This document shows, piece by piece, positions 11,800 to 24,039 of a stretch of DNA of 64,000 nucleotides. The stretch is taken from the NCBI GenBank assembly GCA_025603075.1, contig MU626263.1, positions 62,001-126,000 of the forward strand, read 5' to 3'. The notes beneath the pieces were generated by a model, which saw only the letters and a program-made list of their open reading frames with translations, searched no databases and was not told where the DNA came from. Source of the DNA: Neoconidiobolus thromboides FSU 785 (taxonomy: Eukaryota > Entomophthoromycota > Entomophthoromycetes > Entomophthorales > Neoconidiobolaceae). The position numbers and the translations under genes were made by a program. Position 1 is the stretch's first letter, and every line of letters begins with the position of its first letter.

Positions 11800-12240
11800 T
11801 TCCATGGTTAATTATAGCATAGTAATCACCTAGGCTGTTGTGTTCTCAAGTTTAGAGACAATCAATCCCACGCTCTTAGTTTGATTTGCTATGATAATTT
11901 CTAGCTTTATCTCAAAGAATATTATCTCCTCATTTTAATATCCATACTTGTTGAAGTACAAAAGAGATTTTAGAACATAACAATTCGAGGCTTTCTAGCT
12001 GAATTATTACCTGGTATCTTATCTTTAATAAAGCCCCTAAATCTTTTTGATAATATTTTACAGTAATATTGTCTATTATATTTGCTTTATGTAGTCTGTA
12101 GCCTATTACGTGCTATTCTTCATAATCCAAGTCTATCTTGGTCACATAAACTAAAATCTTTTGGCTTATAGCGTAGTCAACCAGATAATAGCTGTTTTTA
12201 ACTCCAATCACTGAGTATCAGATTTTACACCTATTATTAA
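11800..12240 (-). repeat. dispersed repeat, block A (inverted copy at 32870-33300)
   Basis: The reverse complement matches 32870-33300 over about 430 bp. Shared stretches include CACGTAATAGGCTA, GGATTATGAAGAATAG, GGGATTGATTGTCTCT and ATTATGCTATAATT-type tails. Read on the minus strand it gives VIGVKNSYYLVDYAISQKIL, a coding-like line that stops at a TAG found at the same place in both copies. Unidentified element, probably a decayed transposon. Confidence 0.7.
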
Positions 12241-12312
12241 CTATTTTTAAATAATCATATTGATTTTTGTTTATATTAAACCCAAAACTTTTGTATTTAT
12301 CAAGAGGATATA

Positions 12313-12410
12313 AGGGTGTTTTTTTGGCTTCATCACTTTTTCCATCTTTTGAGCACTATTTGAGTCGAAAAATTGTTAGTAAAATTCTTGAATACAAAAA
12401 TATATCCCCA
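12313..12410 (-). mobile_element. MITE-like repeat, copy 5
   Basis: Reverse copy, AGGGTGTTTTTTTGG to TATATCCCCA; near-full length. Confidence 0.85.
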
Positions 12411-12808
12411 TATATTATTTAGTTTGTTTTTTTATTATATTTGTTTATACTACTATATATAACTTATTTATAAACATTTTGTGTTTATAAATTATAATTT
12501 ATTGATTATCAACTTTATCTAAAATTACAGAATTATAAATAACAGTTGTTTTTATTTAGAGATCTAATGTTTTATTATATAAACAAATTTTAAATGTATA
12601 TACCTTTAATTCTTTACTACAGAATACTTTAATATAAACATTTATATTTGTCATTAATTATCACTAATGTAGCTTTTTATTTTATTGAATCACTTTTTTT
12701 ATACTTAATATATTTTTAATAAACTATTAGAAAATTTTTATTAATTTTTGAGCTTTTTATAGTTAACATAAAACAACCAAGCTGATAAAAACAAAAGAAA
12801 CTATATAT

Positions 12809-12907
12809 GGGGATGTATTCCTGTGTTTAAGAATTTTGCTAATAATTCTTCCGCTCAAATGGCGCTTAAAAGATGGAAAAAATGATGAAGCCAAAAAAAA
12901 CACCCCC
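12809..12907 (+). mobile_element. MITE-like repeat, copy 6
   Basis: One of the best preserved copies. GGGGATGTATTCC to CACCCCC, flanked on both sides by TATATA, which fits a TA target-site duplication. Confidence 0.9.
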
Positions 12908-13103
12908 ATATATAGACTTTAATATAAAATAAACCATAATAATATTTAAATAATCAAAATACTAACTATAAAATTAGCTTTTATAATTTTCATTACTTTA
13001 TCAAACTATTTAAAGCTATTGAAAATTTGAACTAACTTTAAAACTTTCTTATTGAAATCCTAAAGATAATGACTTTTGCACTTACAAGTTTGCATTATAA
13101 TAT

Positions 13104-13198
13104 AAGGATGTTTTTTTGATTTCATTACTTTTTCCATTTTTCAAGCGTTATTTGAGTAAGATAACTGCTAGTGAAATTTAAAGAAAAGATATCTCGAT
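13104..13198 (-). mobile_element. MITE-like repeat, copy 7 (decayed)
   Basis: Reverse copy, AAGGATGTTTTTTTG to ATCTCGAT. Terminal G/C runs have decayed. Confidence 0.7.
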
Positions 13199-13260
13199 AT
13201 TTATTTAAGCTAATGAATAATTTAATTTAAAAATAAGCATGAATATTTTAAATTAAAAAG

Positions 13261-13345
13261 ATCTCTTTTTGTTTAAAACTTTACTATTAATTTTCTTATT
13301 GAAAAATGTTTAAAAAATAGTAAAAATAGTAAAACTGAGGAAAAT
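13261..13345 (+). mobile_element. MITE-like repeat, strongly decayed copy
   Basis: Internal landmarks TTGTTTAAAACTTTACTA and AAAAAATAGTAAAAATAG follow the family order, but both termini are gone. Low certainty. Confidence 0.4.
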
Positions 13346-13533
13346 ATTTTACATAATCAATAGTATACATAACTAATATTCGCAGCTATTACAGCTTTTT
13401 TATTATTTTTTAGCAGTAGTTTTTAGTTAAATTAATTAAACTTTTAAATTACTTGAATTGTTTTTTAGTGACTATACTTCATTTTACAAAATTTATAAAA
13501 TATAAAATTAAAACCTTTAGCTTTTATCATATA

Positions 13534-13637
13534 CGGATCCATTTCTATTTAAGAACTTTACTAACAAATTTTCCGCTTAAATAGCGCTTAAGAAATGGAA
13601 AAAAATAATGGAGTCAAAAAAACGCTCCCTGCTCCCA
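13534..13637 (+). mobile_element. MITE-like repeat, copy 8
   Basis: Forward copy with intact core (TTTTCCGCTTAAATAGCGC), altered left end CGGATCC, and right end GCTCCC. Confidence 0.8.
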
Positions 13638-14831
13638 TATATTTAAAAGAAAAAAGCATATTTATAGTTTTTGGTTTAATTTTCACAATTTTTCACAAGC
13701 TTAGAAATGCTATAAATTTTTTAAAATTAATACGAGTCTAGTTTGTAAAAAAACATTGTTATCTTCAGTTCAATTAGTATTTGCCCAAGGGCTTAATTTT
13801 TTAAATTTTCATACATTATGATCTTTGAATTATAATAAGTTCTTTTTATATTTTGCCAAAAAAAATTCGGGTACTTTATTCTCATATGGTTCGCTATTAG
13901 CAAAGAGCCTACTATTACGAATACGTCTATTTCCACAGTATAACGATCAACGGGAAAATGCGGCTTTATCAATCGATATAATTGAGTTACCAAGATCCAA
14001 AGTAGAGATGTCAGTTTATTTACTTACTGTTTTTGACCGGTAAAATCACATTATCATCTGATAGAATGCTAATTTAGCCCTTATATTTAAAAACATCAGT
14101 TGTAATTCTAGTAAGAGAAATTCAAGTTATCGTTTATCCTATTTAGAGAAAACTCAAATAGCCTTCATTGATTACAATTACATCCCTGGTGAAAGATAAG
14201 ATAAATTTTATAAATAATTTGGATATTAATATATTTAACGCTATTGTACACCACTTTAATATCATAAACATGTATTGTACTGCTTACCTATTCACAATAT
14301 ATCTCATTATTAGATTTAAGAGGAGAATTTTTAAAAATATTTTAAAATATCACCATGTAGCTAGAACACTATTAAGTATAAAAAAGCGGTATAAAAGGTA
14401 TTTTTTCAATATTAGACATATTGGCACAAATAAAAAACACCCCTCAATTTAAAGCATTTGGTACAACAACTTGGTCAGAGAAATAAAGGCTACTACTATA
14501 AATAATACCTCAAGTTTTTTAAATATTTTCTAAATAAAAAACTAGTGCTCAAATATGTAAACTTATTGATGATTATAGGAGTATTTGTTTTAGTAACCGC
14601 ATTTCATATTGCTTGATAGACCAAGCGGTCTTGGAAAAAGCCGGTAGATTATTGATATTTAGAGCTGTTGACTTTTCCTATGTATAAAGTGAAATCTACT
14701 TTTAACAAGAAGCTTTTTTAAAAACTTTAAAATCGATGATAATGATAAAAAATGAGATTGCTTAGAGTGTATTGAATCTTCAATATAGATTTTGAAAGGC
14801 GAATTTAAAATTCAAAATTAGGAATCAATAA

Positions 14832-14932
14832 TGGGAGTGTTTTTTTTAACTTCATTATTTTTTCCATGTTTTAAGCACTATTTAAGCGGAAAATTTGTTG
14901 ATAAAATTCTTAAACATAAAAATACATCCCCA
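14832..14932 (-). mobile_element. MITE-like repeat, copy 9
   Basis: Reverse copy, TGGGAGTGTTTTTTTT to TACATCCCCA. Confidence 0.85.
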
Positions 14933-15701
14933 ATTTTAAATCTATTATAACCAGTGGCAAATCTTTAATTCTTCCAGCAACTGCACAGGTATTAGACCCT
15001 GGCAATAGCAAATAAAAAAAAGTATTCCACGAAAATAAATACTATTAATGTAGAAAGAAACATAATTATATAAAATATTCTTATAAGACAAATTCATGTT
15101 AATAATTAATATTATATTGGTTTTATACAGGTAAAATGTCTAAGTTGTAACAAGCCTCATACAAGAATAATATGCGGTGAAGATGAAATATAGTATATTT
15201 TCAATAAGTATGGATATATAAACAAAGTGGGTGAAGTGCACTAAATAATTAAAATTTTTAATTTGCTTAAGTTTAGAATTGCCCATTGAAACCTAAAAAA
15301 AGTGCAAGATGTGCCGATAGCACTCATATTAGTAAAATAAGTTTTTTAACTCATAATTTTAATTTATTGACTATTTTATAAAGATGCTCAAAGTTTACTA
15401 AATTAAATAAAAATATAAAAGAAGGAAACAGCAGCCCCAAAACAAGAGAAAAATAATAAATAAGAGGCTAACAGTTGTGAAGAAGTAGAAACAATCTATA
15501 TAATTATAAAAAATGTAGCAAAAATAACAGCATTCTGATGTTGCATGATAAAATATCAATACAGCTAGTTTGTTTTCAATTTTTAGATTTTAGTCTTTTG
15601 TGGTTTTTTGATTTTTAGTTTATTTTTTTAAAATTAAAATTGATTTGATAATTTTTTTTATAAATTCAATTTTTTAATTTTTAAACTTGTAAAAATATAA
15701 A
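14933..15701. other. AT-rich spacer with possible element relic
   Basis: Short in-frame Cys motifs (KCLSCNKPH at about 15136-15162 and KCKMCR near 15300) separated by stops suggest a decayed zinc-knuckle-like coding sequence, but nothing intact remains. The last 100 bp before PUS7 are T-rich. Confidence 0.3.
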
Positions 15702-18057
15702 ATGGAACAAAATATTGAACTTACAAACGGGTCTAATGAAGAAAGAAAAACAACAGAAGCTAAAAAAATAAAACTAGATAAAGATTGTATTAAGGATACC
15801 AGTAGTACCATAAAAACCAATATAGCTGAAACAATTGGTAATAATAGACAGGACATAGATGAGCAGAAACTTGAAACAGTCATCAATGATGATAATAAAA
15901 TTAAAGCCATACCAAAAGATCAAGACTTTAATTTTACTATTAAAGAAGAAGAGGTTGGTATGACCGAGTATTACATTAAAGAGAATAGTGGTTTTCATGG
16001 GATTATTAAGCAATTGTAATACTTGTTTTCATTTTTGATGAACTTTTATTTATACTAATTACTTTTATTAGGTTTTCTGATTTCATTGTTAATGAAATAG
16101 ATGTCGATGGTAATGTTTTGAAATTAGAAAAGGATATGCAGGACCCTAATAATATACCATTACCTAAACGTAAAAGTGGTGAAAAAAAGGAAATTAAAAT
16201 CCAAGTTACACAGGTAAAATAAACTCTTTAGTAGATAATAGGTAAATGCTAAATCTTTACTTTGATTAATAGGACGATGAAAAGGAAAAAGAGATAGAAG
16301 TTGATTTTGATGCTATGTTTAGTAAACTAAATGAGATTTATGCAAATTCATTGCCTATTGACGAAAATAAAGACAGAGAAGAATTACTCAAAGATGGATT
16401 TGAAAAGATTAAACAAATGGTTCAAGATCAAGGAACTAGTATTTCAAGTCACATAATTCCATTGAAAATCGAAAATAAAGAAAATAGAACCCAATTACAT
16501 ATGACTATCCGTGAGTATCTAGGAAGTAAAATAATGACCCAAACAAAAAATGATGGGTTAATTCAATTTGTATTTATGAAAAATAAGAAACAAAAGAAAA
16601 TGAATCAGGCTCGTGTATCAAAAAACGAAGCTATTAATAAAGAAAGGTATTTACATTTTAATTTGTATAAAGAAAACCGTGATACCCATGATATTATCAA
16701 TCAAATGATTCGTATGCTAAGAAGTAACAATAAGAACTTTTCAATTGCTGGTACTAAGGATAAACGTGGTATTACCGTTCAAAGAATTTCTATGTTTAAT
16801 GGAGAAGAAGATCGACTTAAAGGATTATTTAAAGGGATACCAGGAGCCCAGATTTCTAGCTTTAGGTAATTAGAACAAACTAAATTAAAGCTTTAATAAT
16901 TAATCCTTTCATAATAGTAAGCAAAAGGAGCCACTTAGACTTGGTGATTTAAATGGGAACCAATTTCAATTAGTTATTAGAAATTTACAGTTTAATGATA
17001 AAAGTATAATTGAAACACAGGAAAAAATGAATCAAATATTAACCCAATTCAAAGAGGGACCAGGCTTTATTAATTATTTTGGTATGCAGCGCTTTGGTAC
17101 TAATAGTATTGGTACCCATGAAATTGGAAGCGCACTGTTGAACAATGATTGGAAGTATGCAGTAGATCTCATTTTAATGCCACGTGAAGGTGATAGTGGA
17201 AGAAGTAAGGAAGCTAGAGAACATTGGGAAAAAACCCAAAACCCAAAAGAAACCTTAGAAATGTTACCTAACTATTTAGTAGCTGAGAAATCTATATTAA
17301 ATGGATTTATTGAGAACAAGGATTTGAATAATTATTTGAATGCTATCAAACGTATACCAAGAAATTTAAAAACCTTATATGTACATGCATACCAATCTTA
17401 TGTTTGGAATTTAGCTGTATCAAAGAGGCTTCAGTGTCATGGGTTCAAATTAATTATTGGAGATTTGGTTGAATTAGATGATGGCACTGTTTCGTGTGTT
17501 GAAAGTGAAGAAGATTTGAAAAAATATACTATTCAACAATTAGTATTACCATTACCAGGACATTCAATTAGTTATCCTAAATATACAGATGAGTTATATG
17601 AACTATATGAAAATATTATGGTCAAAAACAATTTAAATCCAAACCAAATGGTTCGCAGTGAAAAGGATTTAAGTTTAACAGGAGATTATAGAAAAGTAAT
17701 CATTCAGCCAAAAGATTTTAGCTGGTAAATTCAATATCACATAATAAGTTATAGTAGTAATATCTTTTATTCATATAATAGGGAATTCATAAACTATAAG
17801 GAAGCCAATGAGCAATTGTTATTAAGTGATTCGGATATTAATAATAATATGGAAAAGCCTAAATCAAAAGAAGGTAATGATCACTATTCTATTTATTGAA
17901 TTTTGTCTTACACTAACTATGAATTTTATTAGATGGCAATTTACTTGCTTTAATTTTAAGCTTCAAGTTACCACCTTCAGGTTATGCTACTATGCTCTTA
18001 AGAGAGCTTCTTCATATCAAAACGGATAAAGCTTCTATTGCTGCCATTTCTACTTAA
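15702..18057 (+). CDS. PUS7: tRNA/mRNA pseudouridine synthase Pus7 (TruD family)
   Basis: Isomerises uridine to pseudouridine in tRNA, mRNA and U2 snRNA (family knowledge). Six exons: 15702-16015, 16072-16213, 16273-16865, 16918-17724, 17782-17873, 17933-18057; introns 52-59 nt; total 690 residues, in frame throughout. The N-terminal 80 residues are charged and low-complexity. RFSDFIVNEID marks the start of the TruD core; the catalytic Asp lies in AGTKDKRGITVQR, the TruD motif II. FGMQRFGT and LYVHAYQSYVWNLAVS follow, and the C-terminus carries LSFKLPPSGYATMLLRELL, the conserved closing motif. An acidic/Lys-rich insert near PKRKSGEKKE is typical of eukaryotic Pus7. Start ATG 15702 is the first in frame. 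Confidence 0.97.
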
Positions 18058-19594
18058 TCGAATACAAAATTGAGATAGACTTTTAACTTTGAAATAAATA
18101 TAGATTAGTAAAAACTACGTTTGTTAATAAGCACCTTTTAATCAATTTAGTTTAGCTATTACTTTTATTGTTTTATTTTTTATTTTCACTAAATAGAATA
18201 AAGCAGCACGGCATTTTTAATAACATAATGTTAATGCTAGTTAAAAAGTACGAATTAAAAATTTAAAAAAGTGTCTCTATTTAAACGATTAAAAATATAA
18301 AAAAAAACAAAGAATTGAAATCTCCATTCATGTAAAAGGTTAACAAATCGACTATCATAACATTTCAGATATATTACAAATTAAGAACTAGAACGCTTTA
18401 AACTAATTCAATTAGTTATATATCAATAAAACGCTACTTAGCTGTCAATATTTTAATATCTTCAATTATTCGTGCTATAATGGTTTTTTTAATTTTTCAT
18501 GTTAAAATCTACTAATCTAATTAGTAAACCTGAAGATTTAAATTAAGCTATTTCATTCTAACATAGATAGTCCATGATTTTAAGTTGTATCACTGATATC
18601 GGTTTTCATTTAATATCTTTCTAGAAATATAGTCACACACTCTGGTATTATGTAACGATCATATAAGAATGGCTTAATAGTTATTAATAGTTATTGATTA
18701 CTTGTGCTTCAATGTTTTCATTATGTTATAAGGAATAAATCTATAAAAATGATTATACTTAACAATTTATTAAAATTATTAACATAACTGACATTACATA
18801 ATAATACGCTAGTAGATAAAAATAAAATTCACAATATGACATTTCAAAGAGCTTTAATAATAAATGATAGCACTCTAATAGATGATTGTATTTTTACATA
18901 GCTTAATATTTCTAGTAGTTTTCCAATAAACTTCATAATTTTTTATTTTATTGAAACAAAGCATAAATAGAAGGCCATATATTCATATTCTAATGAATAA
19001 CCCTATAGAATTTAAAACTTTCTAATAAATATAGAAATAAAATCAGATGAAGAAACAACTTTAAAATTAGCGGATGATCTTTATTAAATAGCATCTATGC
19101 TAACTAAGTGGACACCTTAGTTTAATAAATGAAGAGTAATGTCAACAATTAATGAGCTCAATGAGTCCCTGTTTTAATTTTAAAGCCATTTTCTATATTT
19201 CTAAATTTATCAATTTATCATGATTAAAAACAGTAAATAATTCAATTCTAATGTTTCATTGGCTTGGCAAATCCTCCCTTTTTTAAGTTAAATTTGATAT
19301 CTCAATAGTGAAGATGATCTCATTGGTGAAAGATTGAGTCAAGAATTTTTAAAAAAAGCGGTAAGATAAACTAATATTGAATCAATTTCGATTAATTACT
19401 TTACTTTTTATTATGTTAAATTGAAATTTAAATATATTTATACAATTGTAATATTAATTATTGTAACGGAACTCAAAAGATACAATTGTATAAATAGCAT
19501 AAAAGAAATCAATAATCAATAATTAATTTATCATTTTTTATAGTTTAATTTATTACTTTTTTTTATCACTTTATTGATTTAATAGAAATATAAC
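18058..19594. other. 1.5-kb AT-rich intergenic region
   Basis: No open frame, RNA gene or repeat copy recognised. Contains the promoter of the ZIP gene with no distinct TATA box. Confidence 0.4.
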
Positions 19595-20827
19595 ATGTTG
19601 ACTAACATATTAAAAAGTATAACCTTAGTGTTGCTATTGTTAATAGTACAAATAAATGCTCAAGAAGGTGGAGAAACAAAACATGACTCAGATAGTGGTA
19701 GTGAAAATAATGTAATTTTAGGGTTTTGTCTGGTATTATTTGGTGCCACATTATCCACTTTAGGCTCTATGATTTTATACATTGACAACTTAATTAAATA
19801 TTTGCCATTTGTAAAAAAAGATGTTAAATTATCGACTTCTAAACCATTTTTAGCTAGTTCATTATCCTTCTCAGCTGGCGTATTAATGGTAACTATATTT
19901 AATAATGTTCTACCCGAAGGTTTAAACGCATTTCATACTTCGAATTTTTTTGGTCAATATGCTGGTTTAATTGCTGCTTTTTATTTTTTATTTTGTATGG
20001 CATTAGTTATTTTAACTAAATATTTCTTCAAAAGAAGGAATATGCAACGTGGTAAAAGAAATACCTCGGATATTGGATTGAATCCAATTGATTCAAGAGT
20101 TTCAAGTCCAAGGACTATTGTAAATCCCATGGATTTCAATAATAATAATAGTCATAATAGTAGTGCCATCACTAGTCCTACTAATTCAAATTTTCAACAT
20201 ATTATTGAAATCAATAGTGAAGAAGGTACTATTACTGAAATTAAAGAAAAAGAAAAAGAGAAAGATATCGAAAGTTGTCCAACAGCAACTACAATCAATA
20301 ATCAAAATGATAATGTAGCTAAAAATATAGGTTATGAAATTGCATTAGGTAAGTTTTAATTATTAATTAAAAATAATATTAAACTAATAATTTCTTTAGG
20401 CATAGCCATCCATAACTTTCCAGAAGGTGTATTAACTTTTGTAGCCTCTTATCAATCAATGAAAACTGGTTTATTATTTGGTGTTGCTTTAGCCTTACAT
20501 AAATTTCCTGAAGGCATTATGATCGGAGTACCAATCTTTGCCAGTACTGGTTCCAAGTTAAAAGCCTGTTTAATAACAGCGGCAGCATCTTTCATCACTC
20601 AATTATTAGGCGCTGGTTTCGCTTATGGGATGTTTCATATCTATTGGAATGATATTATCGGTGGCTTGTTGTTTTTATTAGCTTCAGCTATTTTAATATC
20701 CACTTTATTAGGTGGTATGTTACCATTAGCTAAATCTTATGATCAAGAAGATCGTTATTCAACTATTTGGATGTCTATTGGAATTGTTGTTTTTATCTTT
20801 CTTACCTCTGTTATTGCAGATAAATAA
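19595..20827 (+). CDS. ZIP-family zinc transporter (ZupT/Zrt3-like)
   Basis: SLC39-type metal importer that moves Zn2+ toward the cytosol. Two exons, 19595-20348 and 20400-20827, with a 51-nt intron that splits the Gly just before the key motif; 393 residues. Residues 1-22 form a signal peptide; membrane spans lie near 40-63, 85-107 and 120-145. A hydrophilic, Ser/Asn-rich loop of about 100 residues follows, as between TM3 and TM4 in ZIPs. Metal-binding helix motifs are HNFPEG (His256 to Gly261) and HKFPEG (His285 to Gly290), the doubled HxxPEG signature of the ZupT/GufA and Zrt3 group. Zrt3 is vacuolar; location here is not shown. Confidence 0.93.
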
Positions 20828-21300
20828 ATTTTAAGTTTTTTTAAATTTCAATTTGGGTACTTTGTAGTATTATGGTTTTAATTACTTGTTTTATTATAAT
20901 CTGATTAGTATATTAAAATTTCCATTAAAAAGAAGTCATAGTTGAATATATTATCCCTGAAAATTTGAGTTTAACAAATAATTTTAAAACTTCTCGAACT
21001 TTTATGAATTTAGGCTATTCTATTCTTCACCTAATTTTCATTCTTACAAAGATTCTTTAACCCCAAAATTGCATAAATTCAAAACTTAATTGAGTTTTCT
21101 CATTCACTTGCAACTGAGTCTTATTAATTTTCAGCTGTTTGATTTTGGACTCCAATTTAAACTCAATTAATAGCCAATCAGTTGATTGGGATAATTTTAA
21201 ATAATTTTCGAATATTTTTAATACTTAGATTATGTTACACTCGTTAAACCGAGATCATACCACCAATATAAATATCAAAAAGCATGTTAATACTAAGCAA
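20828..21300. other. intergenic, no feature seen
   Basis: AT-rich spacer between the ZIP gene and the TATA box of the small secreted-protein gene. Confidence 0.4.
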
Positions 21301-21306
21301 TAGAGG

Positions 21307-21314
21307 TATAAAAA
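21307..21314 (+). promoter_or_regulatory. TATA box of small secreted-protein gene
   Basis: TATAAAAA, 115 bp upstream of the ATG, followed by a C/A-rich leader (repeats of CAACAA and ACAAC). Such a leader and TATA are usual in strongly expressed fungal genes (inference). Confidence 0.6.
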
Positions 21315-21428
21315 GGCACCTTGTTACAGTCTAAAAATTCAAAAAATAACACTAACTTCTCATAAACAACAAAGCAACAAAAAACAATTAATAACCATCT
21401 TTCAACAACTTTAAACTATTAATTAACA

Positions 21429-21701
21429 ATGAAATCCTTCTTGACTATAACTTTACTTTCTTTTCCAACCTTATTGTTAGCTGCTCCTTATAACCGTTAT
21501 TATAATTATAAATATACTAAATATTCAGCTTATCCAGAAGGTAAATATAATGACTATGATGATCGTCCAGTTCGATATGAATCCGATTATAATGCTCGTC
21601 CAGCTTATAACCCACCTATGATTTATGCGGCTACTGAACGTGAATTCAATGCTCAACCTCCTCATTTACTTGATACTAGTGTTGGGATTAAATTGTTATA
21701 A
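21429..21701 (+). CDS. small Tyr-rich secreted protein
   Basis: A 90-residue single-exon protein. Residues 1-18 (MKSFLTITLLSFPTLLLA) are a clear signal peptide, probably cut before APYN. The mature part is rich in Tyr (about one in five residues), Asn, Asp, Arg and Pro, with motifs such as YNRYYNYKYTKYSAYPE and no Cys. No known family. Tyr-rich, Cys-free small proteins can be cross-linked into walls or spore coats; this is only a suggestion. The TATA box and the A/C-rich leader point to a well-expressed gene. It may also be an effector-like or cell-surface protein. Confidence 0.75.
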   Translation: MKSFLTITLLSFPTLLLAAPYNRYYNYKYTKYSAYPEGKYNDYDDRPVRYESDYNARPAYNPPMIYAATEREFNAQPPHLLDTSVGIKLL

Positions 21702-22259
21702 GAGACAGTGACTTTGGTGAGACATAGGGTGTAGATTTTTATTTTTTTCATATAATAAATAATATAAAATTTTTACAATAGCTTTTTGTTTTATTTTTAA
21801 ATTTATCTTTAATGTTCTCTAATCTGTAGCCAAAAGCCATTATTTAACTTAAAAAATAGTTGGGTATTCGATATAGAGAAGTACTATAGAATTTGAGTGT
21901 TTTAAATCAATCAAAATTTTTAAAAACACAAAATCTTAAGAAATGGTTTTTTAAAAAAAGATGACTGAATTTGTACTCTTCAAATTCTGTTACTTTATTT
22001 TTTGATTATTGTATCGACCAAAGGAATATATTAATTTGTATATTAATTAACTAAAAGTTAATCAATTACATATATCGTTGGCCTTCTTTTAAATCCATAA
22101 AAAAGGTTCAACTTTTTTTCATGACTAAATACTTTTCTTTTCAACCAATTAAATCTCCTATACATTTTCATTGGCCAGAGACATACCAATTTATTAGCTA
22201 CTCAAATTACAATTAACATTCATAAACCAATTTCTTTAATACTTGAAGGAAAAATAATA

Positions 22260-23597
22260 ATGGATCAATCCAATATAACAGCAAACATTGTCCAAGATAA
22301 TTTCAATTCAAATACTATAGCCACTGATAATAATAACCCTCAACCAAATCTTTTTTATAATAAATTTTTGAATCAAATTGAACGACAAATTACAGTTTAT
22401 GAAACAACAAATACTTCTGCCACAAATTCTACTGGACCTTCACCATTTCGAAACATAACATATAAAGAAAAGCGGGGTCATGAAGTTTTGACAAAAGAAG
22501 AAATAGAATTAGAAGAAAAAAGTGAGAAACAAGTCCATAAACGTCATGAAAAATTACAAAAATATTTACACCATACACAATTACAAAAAAAACAAAAGGC
22601 TTTTGAAGAGACAGATTATTATAGAAAAAAGATGAAATTGATATTGATGGATTTTTTAAAAGAGCACAGTGAATTGACAAAAACCTTTTTGTCAGTTTAT
22701 CACCAGGCTAGTATTTTGTTCAATCAAGGGAATAAAAAAGATACTGGGACAGAAAGAGGATTTTTTAAATTATTAAAACAAATGAAAGATATTACCGAAG
22801 AATTTGTTAAACTAGAAATTAAAAGCAAACGTATTATGAGTGTTGGTAAGTCAAATTTCAGCTTTTTAAAGTAATTTTATGTTTAACTTACTTTAGTTCA
22901 AAAACATCAAGAAAATCAAAAAAAGATTGTAAAATTACAAAAAGCAAATCAAGTAGAACAAGAAAGTATCATTCACATTGTAGCTACATTACAAAATAGT
23001 AAACAAACAATACAACAGTTAATATTGGATTTAAATACACAGGCAAACTATTTTAAACAAAGTCAAAAAAGGCAAAATTATGGTAATAGCAGTAAAGAAT
23101 ATCATCTAAAAGAATTATAATGGTTTAGTTAATAATATTCTTATTTATTTTTTTAATTTATTTAGATCCAGAAGATTTAATCAATTATGCTAATAGAATA
23201 CGTAAATTTACTGCTGCACCAAGTAATTATAATCCCAATGCAGCTGTAACCCATGTACATGCAGTGCCACCCTATCCAGATGAAGTTAAAATTCGTAGTG
23301 GTTTGTTAATGGAAATGACTTATGACGCTACTTTACCAAAAAATCAAATCAAAGTTAGTGAAAGTAAGGATAATATTAAATATTTGAATAATAGAATTGT
23401 ATTAATGAAATTGATTAGATGAAAAAATTAAAAGCGACGGTAGTGACAACGAAGATAACCTTGGTGAGAGCATTCAAGGCGATATTAAAAGAGAAGAAGA
23501 AAGTTCATCCTCTGATGATGGGTTTGGTAATGTGTTTTATCCAACGGAAAATAAGGATAAATTTGAAGATAATGAATATTCAGATGATGGGTTTTAA
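22260..23597 (+). CDS. MED4: Mediator complex subunit 4
   Basis: Middle-module subunit of Mediator, bridging transcription factors and RNA polymerase II in the nucleus. Four exons: 22260-22845, 22897-23082, 23166-23363, 23419-23597; introns 51, 83 and 55 nt; 382 residues, in frame. Long coiled-coil helices occupy about residues 70-255. The family signature follows: DPEDLINYANRIRKFTAAPS and then PPYPDEVKIRSGLL, diagnostic of Med4. The last exon codes an acidic Ser/Asp/Glu tail (SSSDDGFGN ... EYSDDGF). Without splicing intron 3 the frame stops at 23421; splicing restores the acidic tail that Med4 proteins usually have. The N-terminal 60 residues are Asn/Thr-rich and variable. Confidence 0.93.
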
Positions 23598-24030
23598 TTT
23601 GACAGAAATTTAAAATAAAATTACTATTGTTCTGTTTTATGTTTAATAAACATATAACTTGTTATGATTTTATTATGTATTTATAGTTTTTTTTGAGCAT
23701 TATTAATCAAACTGATAAAGTTCAAATTAAAGAATGACTTTCAGTTAGATGTCCTCCTTTGTTTTTAATCTGTAGTAAAGTTTTTTTAATGAGTTCAAGG
23801 GCCTTAGCTTTATTTATGGTCTAAACTGCTATTAAAAAATTGAAACTACCAATTAAAAGCAACAAAAAACAACTAATTGCAAGCTATTCTAATAAAACTT
23901 CTGATTTTATTTTGAATTAACTTCAATTTAACATTTCAACTACGTAATATTGACTTTAAACAATCTAAAACTAAGCTAAAGAATTCAAAAAATCATCTTT
24001 TATTTATTTTTTATAAACAATTTCAATTCA

Positions 24031-24039
24031 ATGAAATGA
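24031..24039 (+). promoter_or_regulatory. minimal uORF overlapping the start codon
   Basis: ATG AAA TGA lies directly upstream; its stop TGA overlaps the start ATG of the lipid-transfer gene (ATGA). If the leader includes it, ribosomes could terminate and reinitiate here, or initiation may simply be leaky. Seen in sequence; regulatory effect is inference. Confidence 0.35.

Noticed and set aside
13793-14043. Overlapping frames on both strands
   Set aside because: No family pattern, no intron context, and opposite frames of equal length suggest chance.
14168-14452. 94-codon frame in the repeat desert
   Set aside because: Composition follows AT bias only; no recognised motif and no exon neighbours.
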